Positions 25,540 through 38,289 of a stretch of DNA of 64,000 nucleotides are shown here, one piece after another. The translations under genes were made by a program, and so were the position numbers. Each line of letters opens with the position of its first letter. Position 1 is the stretch's first letter. Below the pieces are notes generated by a model. It saw only the letters and a list, made by a program, of their open reading frames with translations, made no database searches and was not told the origin of the DNA. This stretch comes from Plectrocnemia conspersa (Eukaryota > Arthropoda > Insecta > Trichoptera > Polycentropodidae): NCBI GenBank assembly GCA_009617715.1, contig VTFK01000208.1, positions 558,001 to 622,000 of the forward strand, in the 5' to 3' direction.

Positions 25540-25860
25540 CACTACACGTACATTCTACGTCTAATGTAGCAGTAATTCAGGATCATTTGAAAGCATTCAC
25601 GTAACGTATGCATGCACAGCTTATAAATCACTTATGCAGTCGTATACAAATAAGATAGATAATTAACATCCTGGCCTGTCACTAAGCCTCTTCCTAGAAA
25701 TATCTAGAATCGCCCCCTGGGAAGACAATCTTGTCGGTTAATAGCAGCCTCTGGTCCGTTTTAATGAGATTCCAGGTGGAAACGAAGCTGCTGAAACGCC
25801 CATAGGCAGGTGCTCTTTGCATACGTAAATTTTGCATTTATTTATGAGTGCTTCGAGATG
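25540..25860. other. GC-richer unique islet with E-box and octamer-like motifs
   Basis: This intronic block is clearly less A+T-rich than its surroundings. It contains two CAGGTG-type sites (CCAGGTGG near 25771, GCAGGTGC near 25807) and TTTGCATACG, an octamer/POU-like motif, near 25817. It has no open frame of note and no repeat match in the window. It is a candidate developmental enhancer, on motif and composition grounds only. Confidence 0.3.
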
Positions 25861-26324
25861 GGAATCTAAGATATTGAAAGTAGCGGAGAATCGGGTTGTA
25901 AATTTAGATTTGTTAGATTTTCATAAAACGTGGGAATGTTGACATTTTATCTAATATTTTTATTTATTTAATACTAGGAAAGTATTGAAATTAATGATAG
26001 TATTTCTTTTATTAATAATTTAATCTGGCTATTTGAACAATACGTAATTTTTATTTAGCAAAATGTAAGAAGTTTCGCTTTGGCGGCTTCATTAAATAAT
26101 TAACATAAAATTATATTATGTTTAATTAAGTTAAATTATAGTCTTATTATAATTATCCTATTTTAGTTAAGTTGTTAGTACTTATGTTAGTGGCCATGAT
26201 ATTGCTTATGCTAATTATTTTTTTTGTTATTTTTAACATTGTCGTTTAACAGATTACTTGCTGATGTTGGGGTTAGTTTTTAATATGTTCAAATATTGTT
26301 CACTTATTTTTTTAATTGTTTATA

Positions 26325-26575
26325 ACCTTAAGAATTTATTCTGGAATCTCTCTAAAATGTTGATATTAGATATGGAGGTTACACTCCAAGTCTATTTACA
26401 TTTAGTTTTTCAATGATAAGACTGAATTTGCTTCTGTGAGCCAGTTCAGTCTCAGATGTTTCCTTTTTTTCCAAATATGAGCTTTACAGATCAATTTTCT
26501 GTCAAGATTAATTCCAATATATTTGGCGGAGTTCCTTTGTGATATATTTATCTTGTTAAGTATATTTGTTCAGCG
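26325..26575 (-). mobile_element. Jockey-type LINE C-terminal relic (family C)
   Basis: Minus-strand frames give KYIGINLDRKLICKAHIWKK with RKHLRLNWL following, and then a segment resembling INILERFQNKFL. These correspond to the post-reverse-transcriptase YLGxxLDxxLTWxxH segment conserved in Jockey-clade LINEs. Stops and shifts interrupt it. It differs in sequence from families A and B in this window. Confidence 0.75.
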
Positions 26576-27369
26576 TGAATGTAAAAAGTAAGGTGCAAAT
26601 TAAAGATTGGCGTGGAAAAAATTAAACTACTAATGTCAATTGATTTGCAAATCGACATGTATTTATTTGCTTAATAACACAAATACAAAATTGTGTCATG
26701 GAGTAGATATCAATATATTATTTAATACATTTTTATTCTTATTTTTTAAGAAATATGTAGTAAATATAATAGAGTAATTTGAGCAATTTCTAAAAAAGAA
26801 ACATTTTTTTGTAAATGTACTGATGTCTTATTAAATTCTTTCACATATTCTTTAAGTATTTTTTTACAGAGTTGAATGCCATTACACATGTATGTTAGTT
26901 ATGATATTTAATGCACTCAGTCTAATATACATTTTAATTCCTTTACGACAAAAGCTTCAAATGTCTTTGCCTTGAACTCTTCTAGGGTTTATTGATCGAT
27001 TAACTTTGCAAACAAATTCAGGAGAAATGGTTACCGAAAAACAATGTGTGCCGTAGAATGTACATGAGTACATGATCCACAACCATGTGATCGATTATTG
27101 CATTAGAATCGATTTTTTATTTATATTAACTAAAAATTGACACCAACTAATATATAGTAATTAAAAGTATTACAATATTTTTAATTGATTTCTAAACTTT
27201 GTATCACAATCCTCGTATGTGCTTATTATTGCTTCGTTATAACGAAAGATTTAAAATAAAATATAGAACTATATTAAGTGTCGTTAAGATGTATTATAAA
27301 TTTCAAGCCCTGGTTTCAATAAACTTTTGCCACGATCGAACACATCCACATTCGATTTGTTAGTGTAAA

Positions 27370-27560
27370 AGAAGTTATCCTCCTTTTAGCTTGTGAGCTG
27401 TCGCAATCGTAACGGATTTACGGCCGTTACGAAAGTCGAAACGTTCGTATGAAGTTTCACGATTTGCAAAACGAACGGACCGTTGCCATTTCAGTGTCGT
27501 CGCAATCCGATCAAGTTGCGACAGTGTGTTTTATTTATTATCAATATAACGATACCCCAG
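27370..27560. other. CpG-rich unique islet
   Basis: A dense group of CG dinucleotides in A+T-rich intron. TGTCGCAA (near 27410) and TTGCGACA (near 27516) are complementary ends of the islet, giving a weak inverted-repeat character. No coding signal. It could be a regulatory element or a small MITE. Confidence 0.25.
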
Positions 27561-28683
27561 TGTTAAAGGCAAATAAGCTTTATAAAGTTTTCCGTGGAAG
27601 AGCTTTATTTATTTATTCAAAGTTTTAAGTTTATTATGTTAAATATTTTTTTTTATTATGAATGTATTCGTTTTTTAGGTTGATCAAAAAGAAAAAAATA
27701 TCTTAGGAATATAATGGATTATTAATTAAATAATAAACGTTAAGGCTACAATGTATGCGTTTTTACGTAATCATATTCATTATTTGTTATTATACTTTTT
27801 TTCATTCTTGATTCTAGCGATTGCATGCGAATGTTTTCATATAAAAGTATTAATGTTAATGTAATACAAAACACACGTAATATTTGAAACGCAAACTTTT
27901 TATAGAAGAACCGCTTTTTCAGATTAAAATTTTCGCAATCTGAACGTCTGCGTAATTTAAACGCGTAGTTAAAATCATTGAATTTCCCACACTATAGATA
28001 ATTCTAACTGCTGTGTGTGCGTTTATACATTTAATATGAACATAGGTACGATTATAATAATGTTATGGCATTTTTCAATTTAATCTATGCATCAATACCG
28101 TAATATTAAACGAGGGAAACTGTTAATTTGTGGTAATCTAATAAAAATCTTTGCTCCCTAACGTCCTGCATAAATTAATAAGAGCAAAGTGTTTATCTTA
28201 GGCATAGAAATATCATAGAGTTTCTTATCTGAGTGTTTTTATGAGTTCAATTTATACTAACAATGAGTAATTGTATTGATGCTTTTTTTCTTTTGAAGGG
28301 TCTTATGAACGTCTGTGGCGATTTATATTTTTAGGTGTTTCATTTTGTGTTTTAAATGATCTTTTCTAACTAAACAAAATCTTTGTACGATGCATGTAGT
28401 GCAAGAAACAATATTTAAATAATGATTGTTAATTTTGGTAACCATTTTAGCACTGAAAGCATTTTTATGTTTAATGTTGTTTGTGATTTTTCTAAAATAT
28501 TGAGTGCAAATGAAAAAAAAACGACAAAACGTATTTTTGTCTTACGCTTCAATAGATTTTTATATATATATATATATTAAGATTGGATTTTCTCTGGCGA
28601 TATTTTCACTGAACATATATTGCGATTATTTTTTTAGGAAAAAATTTAATAGGTACTTATTTAAATTACTACAATATGATATA

Positions 28684-29040
28684 AAGGACGGAATAGCGTA
28701 TTCTGTAACGTCTCAGACTAGTGACTCTGAGGTTGCGAGTTCGAGTCCCGGCAGCGGCACACCTATTTTTATTTATAAAAAATGTGCTATTATAAAAAAA
28801 AAAAACGATCCCAGCTGCAGTGACACATATTGGTTATAAATTATAATACACATAATAATTTATAATTAATAATATAAATATCACCGATTCCCAAACTTTC
28901 AATATTGTGGTTAATAATTACTTGTAGGTATTCATTATATCTGATTAACTTATTCAGTTGGTACAGATTTACTTCTTTGTAACGCATTGGGCTTACGCCT
29001 GTCAGGTTACAACTGAATATTTAATAAAAAATAAAAATAA
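28684..29040 (+). mobile_element. tRNA-derived SINE-1, copy A
   Basis: The head GGACGGAATAGCGTA, followed by an A-box-like region and the B-box GAGTTCGAGTCCC (28737-28749), resembles a tRNA gene. An anticodon-like arm, CTCAGA/TCTGAG, is present. The body shares several stretches with 34333-34655 (ATTGGTTATAAATTATA, TGTAGGTATTCATTATATC). The 3' end contains TTGTAAC (28977-28983) pairing with GTTACAA (29006-29012) around a loop like that of the family A LINE, followed by an (ATAAA)-type tail. It is therefore an RNA polymerase III-type SINE with a LINE-derived tail. It is not a functional tRNA gene: the acceptor stem does not close. Confidence 0.85.
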
Positions 29041-29379
29041 TTTATATTTTTTATTAAATATCCTAAATAAAAATAACCTGCAATTTTTTTTATACGAGCA
29101 GCAATTGCGCAAATAAATTTAAAATAAATAAAAAATTATGCTAATTGCGTCTTATTAATTTTAATTCATTAACAAGATTATGATTGAATTAATTATCAAG
29201 ATAATTATCAAAATATCAAAATTTAAGATTTTGTATACAAGAACACAGATTAACCCTCAAGGTTGGTAGCCCTTTAAAGCGGTTGTATGAATGTTCGTGC
29301 CAACTATTTAAACAACATTGAGCTGAACATATGAACGATTTTCAAACTTTTTAGGGCTTCGTTTATTTAACGCAAAATT

Positions 29380-30957
29380 TAACACAGATTTTATAAAATG
29401 AATCAAAACGAATGCGAATTTTCAAGATACTTTCAAATAGTCTCGATGCAATTCTGATGAGCTCAAATTCAGATAACTATTTTAATGTCCATCAATCTAT
29501 AGATTTACAATTTCTGACCTTCAGTATGGTTTTAGAAAATTTAGGGTGATAAAATCGGTAAACGCTGATATTACTGTAGCTGGTATGCTTAAAAAAATGC
29601 AGGACCTAATCGCACATCCGATGTTATTTGTTTTAATTTTATTTTATGGAAATAATTTCTCACGTATGTACATGAAAAGGTAAACGAATTTATGATATGA
29701 AATTATAGACCAGTGTCGATTTTATAATCATTCGATACCATATCGAATGATACTTGAATATTAAGATCAGTAGCAATCTACTCTGTTTTTTTTATAATTT
29801 TATAGTGAAAATTCTTGAAATAAAATTAGGTGAATATTATTCACACTGATTTTGAAAAGGCTTTTGATAAAGTTTGTCATGCCTTAATTCTTAAAAAATT
29901 AGAGGTTTGGGTTTTGCCATTAAATGATTTTTAAATCTTCGTCAATAAGTTCAATATGGGCAATTCAAGTCGTCTGAATACATAGCCACAATAAAAATAC
30001 CTCAAGCTTATAATCTCGGCCAAATATTATAATAAAATTATTTAGGACTGTATAAAACCAGTTTTTTAAAACAATAACAACACTTCACTTTGATTATGGA
30101 ATGGATAACATTGTACTTTATTGTGCAGAAATGGTTACCGATTTAGGTGTTCTATTTTAAGCATATAAAAACAATTAAAGAGCTCGAGGGCATTGTGTGC
30201 CTTTTACAATAATTTGGTGCGCAGTATCTTGAAGCATGCTTCTCTGGTCTAATTGCCAAATAATGCAACTGACTCACTTTTAGAGGAAAATATTTTTAAA
30301 AATGGGTTTTCATATATCTGTATATAAATATTATCCATTTATATTTCCCAGAAAATGAATACAAGGTACTGGGTTATGATTCCTTTGAGTCGCATCGACG
30401 AGAGTACTTGAGCAAGTGCTTTTTCAAGCTGCTGGTAGCGAGTATATAAAATGCATATATTTTAAATGTACTTCGTTTTTGTGTGTTATCTAATTATCAG
30501 CGCTTGATTTTTTAAGTATTGTTTAAAGTGCCATATGCAAGAACAGGTTTATTGGTTTTTACAAATCACGAACCAGCATAGCTATACGTAGGCTTACCAT
30601 AATTATGCAGCTTTAAGCCGGAACAGCTACAAAAAAGTTCATATCGGAAATTTTTGTTTCATTTGGAGTGCTGAGGGAGCTAAAAAAATGGTCATCTAAG
30701 AAATATTTGTTTATTTTGGGATGCTGAGGGAGCTAAGATTTTTTGAAACCGAGATTGTTGCTGGAAAACGGAACAATCATCAGCTATACAACTTTTTAAA
30801 AATATGTCGAATAGTATTGATTAGTTCTTATCCAGATACTTGCAGTTGGTGGACGCATTATGGTCTTGTCATTATACTGTATATTTAAATTTAATTGTTA
30901 TGTATTTTTTTATATTATGTCTTGCATATTGAAATAATTAAATAAATAAATGCACTT
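29380..30957 (+). mobile_element. LINE family A relic, heavily decayed
   Basis: Recognisable pieces in order: NYRPVSIL at about 29703; VNIIHTDFEKAFDKVCHAL at about 29829-29886; a segment like LPNNATDSLLEE at about 30250; and LGYD-SFESHRREYLSKCFFKLL at about 30370-30435. It ends with a GGACGCATTATGG hairpin remnant near 30851 and an AAATAAATAAA tail. Stops and frameshifts are frequent. The order and strand match the LINE at 8541-10082. The 5' limit is uncertain. Confidence 0.75.
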
Positions 30958-30980
30958 GCTAATTTAAAAAAATCAAAATT

Positions 30981-31027
30981 ATGCATCCGTCTATTGTCAC
31001 GTATGGTTTTGCACCGAGCGCTGATTA
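30981..31027 (+). repeat. 47-base dispersed unit R3, copy 1
   Basis: It contains CATCCGTCTATTGTCACGTA, then GCACCGAGCGCTGATTA. The same unit occurs in reverse orientation at 37471-37516. It lies just after the tail of the LINE relic 29380-30957. Confidence 0.7.
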
Positions 31028-31123
31028 ACCTCGACACTTTGTTGACGTTTATGATTTAATATTTATGATTTTTTATCCTACGCTCAGTGCGTTAATTTCA
31101 TCATTTGATAAAAATGTAAAGCT

Positions 31124-31157
31124 GTTATGTATTTAAATACATATTTAAATACATAAC
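31124..31157. repeat. perfect 16-bp inverted repeat
   Basis: GTTATGTATTTAAATA is followed by the spacer CA and the exact reverse complement. It is A+T-rich and could extrude a cruciform; function unknown. Confidence 0.9.
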
Positions 31158-31499
31158 GTTTCAAACCATGCCGATAAATAAGCAAAGGGTGACTGCTAAA
31201 TGTGACAGGTTTTGACTTGGAAGATGAGTGCTTGTCTTGCGGTCAATTTTATGTGCTAATGCCACAAGCAAATAATCAAAATCTATTAGTCATCTTATAA
31301 TTCAGTAAATTTTCCTACATCTACATAGAAAGGAACAATAAACGCTTAATAGGCAGTTGATATGTTTGTACGTATATAATCTTTTTAAAATAAAAGGTTT
31401 AGATCGATTATAAATAGGCAATCTTTTCCATAACTGAATTCATGAATGTTTATGTTATTATTTATAATAAAGTCAATGATAAATTAATAAATTAATAAT

Positions 31500-31830
31500 C
31501 GTTAATTTGAAACTTGTATCGCAACTTCCAATCAGCGCGTGGGCCTAATCTGCAAAGTGCGCAACGAAGCATATTTCGTTCGGAATGCGAACGAATTTCA
31601 ATTAACACATCAATCAAGTGTCGCAAACCGAGGGCGAAAAACGCATTCGCCATTTAGTTGCAGAATCACATTCGATTTTATTGAAGTGCAATTAAGCGAA
31701 TCGGACCGCTGCATTCCGATATTTTATAATACAACAATGCCGCTTCGTTTTTTCCCCTTGGACTCGGATCGTGCGCAGTCATCGCTGCGCGCATGCGCGA
31801 AAGTGAAAACTAAAGTTTATACCTTCTGTA
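31500..31830. other. CpG-rich unique islet
   Basis: A block of higher G+C with a GCGCGCATGCGCG stretch near 31788. A 109-codon frame crosses it (31539-31868) but lacks recognisable features and runs into A+T-rich sequence. Candidate regulatory DNA. Confidence 0.25.
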
Positions 31831-33402
31831 ATATTATTTTTTTCCCTTTATTATTGCCATTATTTTAATTTTCATTATTCTCGCTCTCGTTGTTATTCAT
31901 CTGAACCGTAATTAGATTGAAGACAATTGAAAATTTGCTCGGCATTGTTGTCGGCGTTTTCACCGCGAGATGCTAACGAGAGAACGCTCCGAGGCTGTGG
32001 ACCTCGTCAATTATTGTGCGATTGGAATACTAAAAAAAAACACAAGTTTATATTCGTACAGCGTACATGTATATTCGCGTAAGAAGTTTCACCGAGTAAA
32101 ACTTCCGCGTGTTGCTGTAAAAATGGTTTCAATATACATCGTCGTTGCTAAAAAATATAATACACGGAACAAATATTCAATTTAGGCTCGTTTTAAAATA
32201 TTATTTTATGAATGCACCATTAATTTTTCCAATTAATTGAGGTGTTAATGTAATTTCGAAATGTACTTTCAGCAGTAGCTTGGTTGTTAACAGATATTAC
32301 CATTTTAAGAAGTTGTCAAAATGCAACCCTTCGTTTCATGGTGTTGCAAATTTTCAACAATGATATTTCTATATGACTTCATAAATTCATTATTTTCATA
32401 ATGTTTGCAACATACTGTATGTACTGAAAAAGAATTTGATTTTCAATTTATATGTATTTTTATTATTTTAATAAAGTAATTATGAATGAAGTGTTAAATG
32501 ATAATTTGTTAACCAGATGCCAGATGTCAGATTTTAAATCGAACGTTCCTTATTCTTGCCCGTTAAATGTTAACGATTTGTTAACCAGTTTTTTCAACAA
32601 GATGTCGAATGCAAAAATGTTTTCGACGGTACCATGAAGAGCTGGAAAAAAGATCACGATCGCATATTTTATTTTTTTGCCCGTTTTGTATAATGACTAG
32701 GACGTCAACGATTAACAATAATAAATATTGGTCTTTAAAATAATATTTTATAGACCAACTCATTATGAGCAATTTTTCGATTTATTGACAATAACTTAAA
32801 CATGATTAAAAAAACTGAAGTGAATTATTATTTTTTTAGTATTTTTTCTTTCTTGCTTCTTTTTAGACAATTGATTTTCTAGTTATTTTTTCAAGTTTCT
32901 CATTTCTCGATGTTTTACATTTTCCAATAAATTACAAATTCAGACATATGACAAAATATAATATGTAATATATGGTTTATATTTTTATTATTACATATAT
33001 ATATATGGAAAATATTTTCATTAATTTTATTTACAACAATTTATGCATGTAAATAATATTATAGTCAATAATTAAAATATATAGGAATGCAGAGAATGGT
33101 AAAACAATTTTTTAACGATACGAGTACATTATTACATTATTAATTTATCCCAAATTCTTATATGAGATATTTAAAAAAATATTGAATGCTTATTCAAGTC
33201 ACATTTCATGGCATGATATTTTTTGCAAAAAAGTGACAACATCTTATTGGATGATTATATAGCATTTACCTGAAAATATTGCCTCTTGTGTCATTTAGTT
33301 GACGTGCGAATATTTGCCAAAGTCAGTTCATTACTATTTTTTTCTGTTTAGTAAATCGAAACGAATACTAAACTCTGTTATAGAAATTGTTAAACAATGT
33401 TT

Positions 33403-33460
33403 TCAAAGAGCTAATAGAAACCCCTGTCCCTTTTCTTACTACCTGCTCTGAATTGAACTG
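33403..33460 (+). repeat. dispersed repeat R4, copy 1
   Basis: It shares CCCTG(T/C)CCCTTTTCT(T/C)AC and ACTACCTGCTCTGAA with 35176-35225, in the same orientation. The match continues weakly upstream. Family unknown. Confidence 0.6.
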
Positions 33461-34332
33461 TGAATTGAGCAGATTTAATCACTAATTGTGGTTAAAATTG
33501 CACCAGCTGGAAACCATTAATAATATTAATATATAATAAATTTTAAACAATAAAATATTTAATTAGAATTATACACTTTTCTTATTTATCTTGTGAACAA
33601 GAAGTAATCCTGAAATAAATGAAGTTTTTTATGTGTACACAAAAAATCACTTACAAATGTTTAATGATTTAAAATATAATTTATTTTAAAATCTAACTTT
33701 TAGCAACTTTCAGTAGTTTTAAAAAAAAAATCATTAGTATAAAATGTTGGGAGGCTTTGATTCAAAATATTCCGATAGCTCTCTTTTAGCATCGTCTGTA
33801 TTTTGCATTTTTTTCAAGTGTTGCATCGATCGAAATAAACGGCAGTTGGAAAGAGTAATGTGTGGATAATTAGATAAATGAGATAAAACCTTCAAACCAT
33901 GTTCCTTGATTTAATCGATAGAAATGTTGTAAAATTATTCGAATTTCGTTAAAAAGCGCAGGCTTTTGTTCGCAGAAATTGAGCTTGCTGTTATTGTTTA
34001 GCCAGATTTAAGAATTTCGTAATGCACAATCCCTTTGCAATCTTATCATGCACAAAAAATAGGGCTTCGAGGTAGGTTTTGTTACTTAATCTTTGGATAA
34101 CCATTGTCATTGTTGTACTACAATACCTATTTATTAACTCCAGTTAGAAAATGAGCAAGAAAAGGCGCAAACTTCAAGATCTAGAAGCTCTTGAAATATG
34201 CTGATATTTCCAAACTTCTTTTCTTTGCACAATTCGTGTGTAACCCATACGCATTGTATAAAAATCCTCCCAATCTATTGTTTTTATGTACTATTGAATT
34301 AAACCGCTAACGGATAGTATGAGAAGTATTTA

Positions 34333-34655
34333 AAGGACGGAATAGCGTAGCCCGTAACGTCTCAGAGTAGTAACTCTAAAGTTGCAGGTTCGAGCCCCGG
34401 CAGCGGTATTTTTATTAATAAAAAATGCGCTATTATTAAGAATCTGGCCCAATCTACAGTGACATCTATTGGTTATAAATTATATTACACATAATTATTT
34501 ATAATTAGTAATATATGATAAATGTCACCAATTTTCAGACTTTCAATCTTGTTGTTAATACTTACTTGTAGGTATTCATTATATCTGATTGACTTGTAAC
34601 GTTGTAACGCATTAGTCATACGCCTGTATGCGCCTTTAATAAATTAATAAATTTG
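34333..34655 (+). mobile_element. tRNA-derived SINE-1, copy B
   Basis: The same family as 28684-29040. The head GGACGGAATAGCGTAGCCC and B-box AGGTTCGAGCCCC are conserved; the body matches through TGTAGGTATTCATTATATC. The 3' hairpin is degraded: GTAACGCATTAG is present but its complementary arm has become GTATGCGCC. It ends with TAATAAATTAATAAATT. Confidence 0.85.
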
Positions 34656-35175
34656 CTTCCATTTCTACAGCCCCGACATCATCGTCTATCTTTGCTAGTT
34701 TCCCACATCCAGGGCTATTCTTGATGTTCTAATTTACTGTTTATTTTTTTTTAATCATCTTTGACATTTATGTTTATTTAATGAATAATCACTTCATAAA
34801 TGTTTTTAGTGACCGTGGTTGCTGATTTTTTGTAAGAAATTCATATATCATGCAATTTCGTAAAACAATCTGGCATTGTATTTTTTTTAAATATCGAAAT
34901 ATGGAGTCCTAATCTGCATAGATATAATAAAAAAAACGTACTAAGGTATTTACGGCCAAAACAAGACTGGATTTAAATTAAATTTTGTAAAGAAAAACGA
35001 TATTCATGTCAGGGTTACCTAATATAATCATACCTAAGTCACTGTTCCCTGTATTTTTAATTTTTTATTGCCCGGAAAATGTTCGAGAAAGTCTAAACAG
35101 ACTTTTTGCTTTTCATATTTCATATAGTGTAAAACTTGTATGGTCGATCAATGTTTCGGAGTGGTAATCATAAAT

Positions 35176-35225
35176 CCCTGCCCCTTTTCTCACTACCTGC
35201 TCTGAACGAAGCTGTGAGTTTAACA
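35176..35225 (+). repeat. dispersed repeat R4, copy 2
   Basis: Matches 33403-33460 (see that entry). It lies about 1.8 kb downstream, in the same orientation. Confidence 0.6.
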
Positions 35226-36195
35226 ATGCAGTGGTTATAATTCATTTCAAAATGTTCGTATCAATTTTATTTTAACAAATAAACAATTATAATTTAGCAT
35301 TTATCCCAAGAAATTCTCGAGAAGAAACACTAGATTTAATAAGCGTATTGCTCATTATTGACCAAAGGAAAACTCCCACTACCATCTAATTCTTTAAGGT
35401 TCTAGACTAAATGTTTATTAGTTTAATAGGGACATGAAAATGTAGTGTGACTGGTTCAGTGATAGTGCATTTTAGAAAATTCTAAAAAAGATTATCTATA
35501 TAGACATGTATGTTTAAGAATACGAGTAGTTGGAATTAATAGTAAAATTTATTTGACAATCATATATGTTCAGAATTTTTGTGTGCGCAATTTTCGTTTG
35601 CGCAATAATATGGTCACCAGTGAATATTTAAAAATTATTTTTAAGGTTATAAATTATTTAAATTTTCCTACTGATCCAAAAAATAGTAGCTACTAAAATT
35701 TACAATTTTGCAAATATGCATAAAACTTATTGATTTTTTTTAACAACAGGTCTTCATAAGCCTTACCCTTATAACATAAAAGCTCTATTTCCAACGAATA
35801 AGTTCTCATTTAAAATAAAATATAGAACGAGATAGTGCTTTCTTTTAATTATTAAAAAATTTACTTAAAAAAATATTTTTTAAACTAATAAGAAAAGCGG
35901 ATTGTTTTAATATAGAAATAATACTTTAGATGTTTTCTTATTGTATTTAATAATCGAACAATATTATGAAAATGTTTTTTGATACTATCAAGAATTGTTT
36001 CATAATCAATATTTTTACAATAGTGTATGATACTAAGAATTTTACGTATTTGCTTATTCAGGCTTTTGAATTTTAGAATTTTGCTAATTTGCTTATTCAG
36101 GCTGGATATTGATTTACTTACAATAAATAGCTACTCTGTATCCGAAGCTTGATATTTCTTTCCATTTAATTTGTGATTAAAGAGATAAAAAAAAA

Positions 36196-36220
36196 AACTG
36201 CTATGTAGTACATAGCAGTT
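36196..36220. repeat. perfect 12-bp palindromic repeat
   Basis: AACTGCTATGTA and its exact complement are separated by one G. It directly follows an A run. Function unknown. Confidence 0.9.
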
Positions 36221-37470
36221 ATTAGATCCAATTACGGTTTTACATTTCTGTAGATACAAGGGATGCAGAATAAAATATTTATATTTAGTTACATACAGAT
36301 GAATACAATATCTACTTTTTTTAATGGAGTTTGTTTTTCAAAAATATAAATTTAATGAGCGTCTATAAGACCTGACATAATATGATAAAATTAAAATATA
36401 GAATTGATAATATATACGACCTTACATAATATTTTCATTCATTTTAACATATTGAATTACCTTAAATTTATTAATACCTATTTTTTTGTGAGTTTTTTTA
36501 CATTTTGCAAAAAATATCACTTTCCACAAAACTCACAATCATAACTGCATCATTATAACCCACGTCTTGTGACACTTAACGTCGAATTCTCTCGCTTATT
36601 GAATACATAACATTATATTATACTACATGTTACCTACCTACATACATGACACATGAAATTGCGATACGTTAAGAATCTTTTGTGCGACGTCTTCGCATAA
36701 AGCAAGTAATTTTATGGAATTCGCGCCGCGAAAGATTTAATTCTTCCCTGGGTAGAAGCTGACCAGTCATCGTAACGGTAAAGGGCTCGAGGAATGCGTG
36801 TATATCTAAACTTAAACATGCTCTTTTGGATTTGACCTTAAATTAATTTGTGAATTGCGTGCGAAGCAATTTTTTTGCAGTAATTGTGTAGAACGTACAT
36901 GTGTCATTAGTAGAAAGTGTGAACCGTAAAACGCGGGCTTTGTAAACTATACGATCATTTCTTTTACGAGATAGTGTTACTTCAATTATGATCGTTATGA
37001 GAATATTTTTTATATTTTTAGAAATTAGAGTAATAAAATCATAGATATAATTGCAGTGGAGAGATTTAATGCTTTATTTCCTATCGAATTTCAACCAACC
37101 GATTGAAAGTTATATTATGTTGCAAAATCAAATTAAGTAACGGTTGCATTTGTAAACTATAATTATATTGCAGATATTTTATGAGCTTTTATTTTTATAT
37201 ATATATATATATATTTTATTACTATGAATGTAAGAATTGCGATTTACACTTTTATTGTTGAAATGGTTAAATAAAAGGAAACATTAAATTTTGTCCCTGA
37301 ACTAAAAATTCAGTAATTAAATTATTTAGTTATGAGTACATATACAATTAGTTTATAGCTCAATTTTTTTTTATATGTTATAATATATGTAGTATTTTTT
37401 AAATATAAAAACCGAAATTTTCTGCCTTTCTGTTTTTGTCATACCGGCCGATTGCTTTAAATTTCAAGCG

Positions 37471-37516
37471 TAATTAGCGCTTGGTGCGGACCGTACGTGA
37501 CAATAGACGGATACAT
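37471..37516 (-). repeat. dispersed unit R3, copy 2 (inverted)
   Basis: Reverse complement of 30981-31027 with a few differences. On the minus strand it lies just beyond the 3' side of the LINE relic at 37560-38080, the same relative position as copy 1. Confidence 0.7.
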
Positions 37517-37559
37517 CACTATAGCCATTCGAAATATTTTCAACTGTTAAGTGCTATTA

Positions 37560-38080
37560 TTTATTTAATTGGTAAATCACAAAAGCAAATTTCTTCTATA
37601 TTCTTTGAATTGTATATATTCACTAAAAAGGAAAACATATCCAGCATACATTGAAGAAATTTTGTGGTAAATAAAATTACATTTTCTTCATGTACAGGTA
37701 TCTGAAATACATTTTTTCCCTTTTCTGTTAAAAGTGAGTCGGTTGCATTTTTTGACAACAAGACCAGAAAAATATTTTAGAGCGTACTGCACAATCCCAG
37801 TTCGTAGTAATTGACCATAGCATCAAAAATGTGCCAGGACGAAATCTCACTAGTTTGGCCATGTGTTTAAATGCGAATATATAGGATCCAAATGATAGCT
37901 TCTGATCAAGGCACCAGCCTGACAGCATCATTCATAATTTTAACCAGAGCTCTCCTACATGGAATTAACGATCTCGAAATCAAGGAGCCTTTGACGAACG
38001 ACATACGGAGAAAATCAAAGATGCAACCGCTTCTCTCTTCGCGTTAACTCGGTTTTAGTTGTTTTACGAAGTCTAAAGTT
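37560..38080 (-). mobile_element. LINE family A-like relic
   Basis: The minus strand shows CLDQKLSFGSYI (38 kb side) and later NATDSLLTEKGKNVF. These align in order with the post-reverse-transcriptase part of the LINE relic at 29380-30957 (NNATDSLLEE). Frameshifts and stops are present. Confidence 0.6.
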
Positions 38081-38289
38081 CAAACTGCTTTAGAGATGAT
38101 TGAATACTTTGGACGTAGGCACAGAAATAATCATACAAATTACGTGAACGTGTTTATAAACGTTGCACCCATGTTATTTATTGACAAAATACTTTGTCTT
38201 ATAAAGAATAATCCAAGATCAGTTTCAGAACGTAAAAAACTCAACTTTTAGGATATCATCGATTTTTTTTATTACTCGAAAATTTGTTG

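Noticed and set aside
28684..28758. Possible tRNA gene
   Set aside because: A- and B-box-like sequence is present, but the acceptor stem does not close and the same unit with a long 3' body recurs at 34333, so it is a SINE head.
28504..28839. 111-codon frame
   Set aside because: It runs through an AT microsatellite and the SINE-1 head, so it is not a gene.
31539..31868. 109-codon frame
   Set aside because: It spans a CpG-rich islet and then A+T sequence without any motif or splice context; treated as chance.
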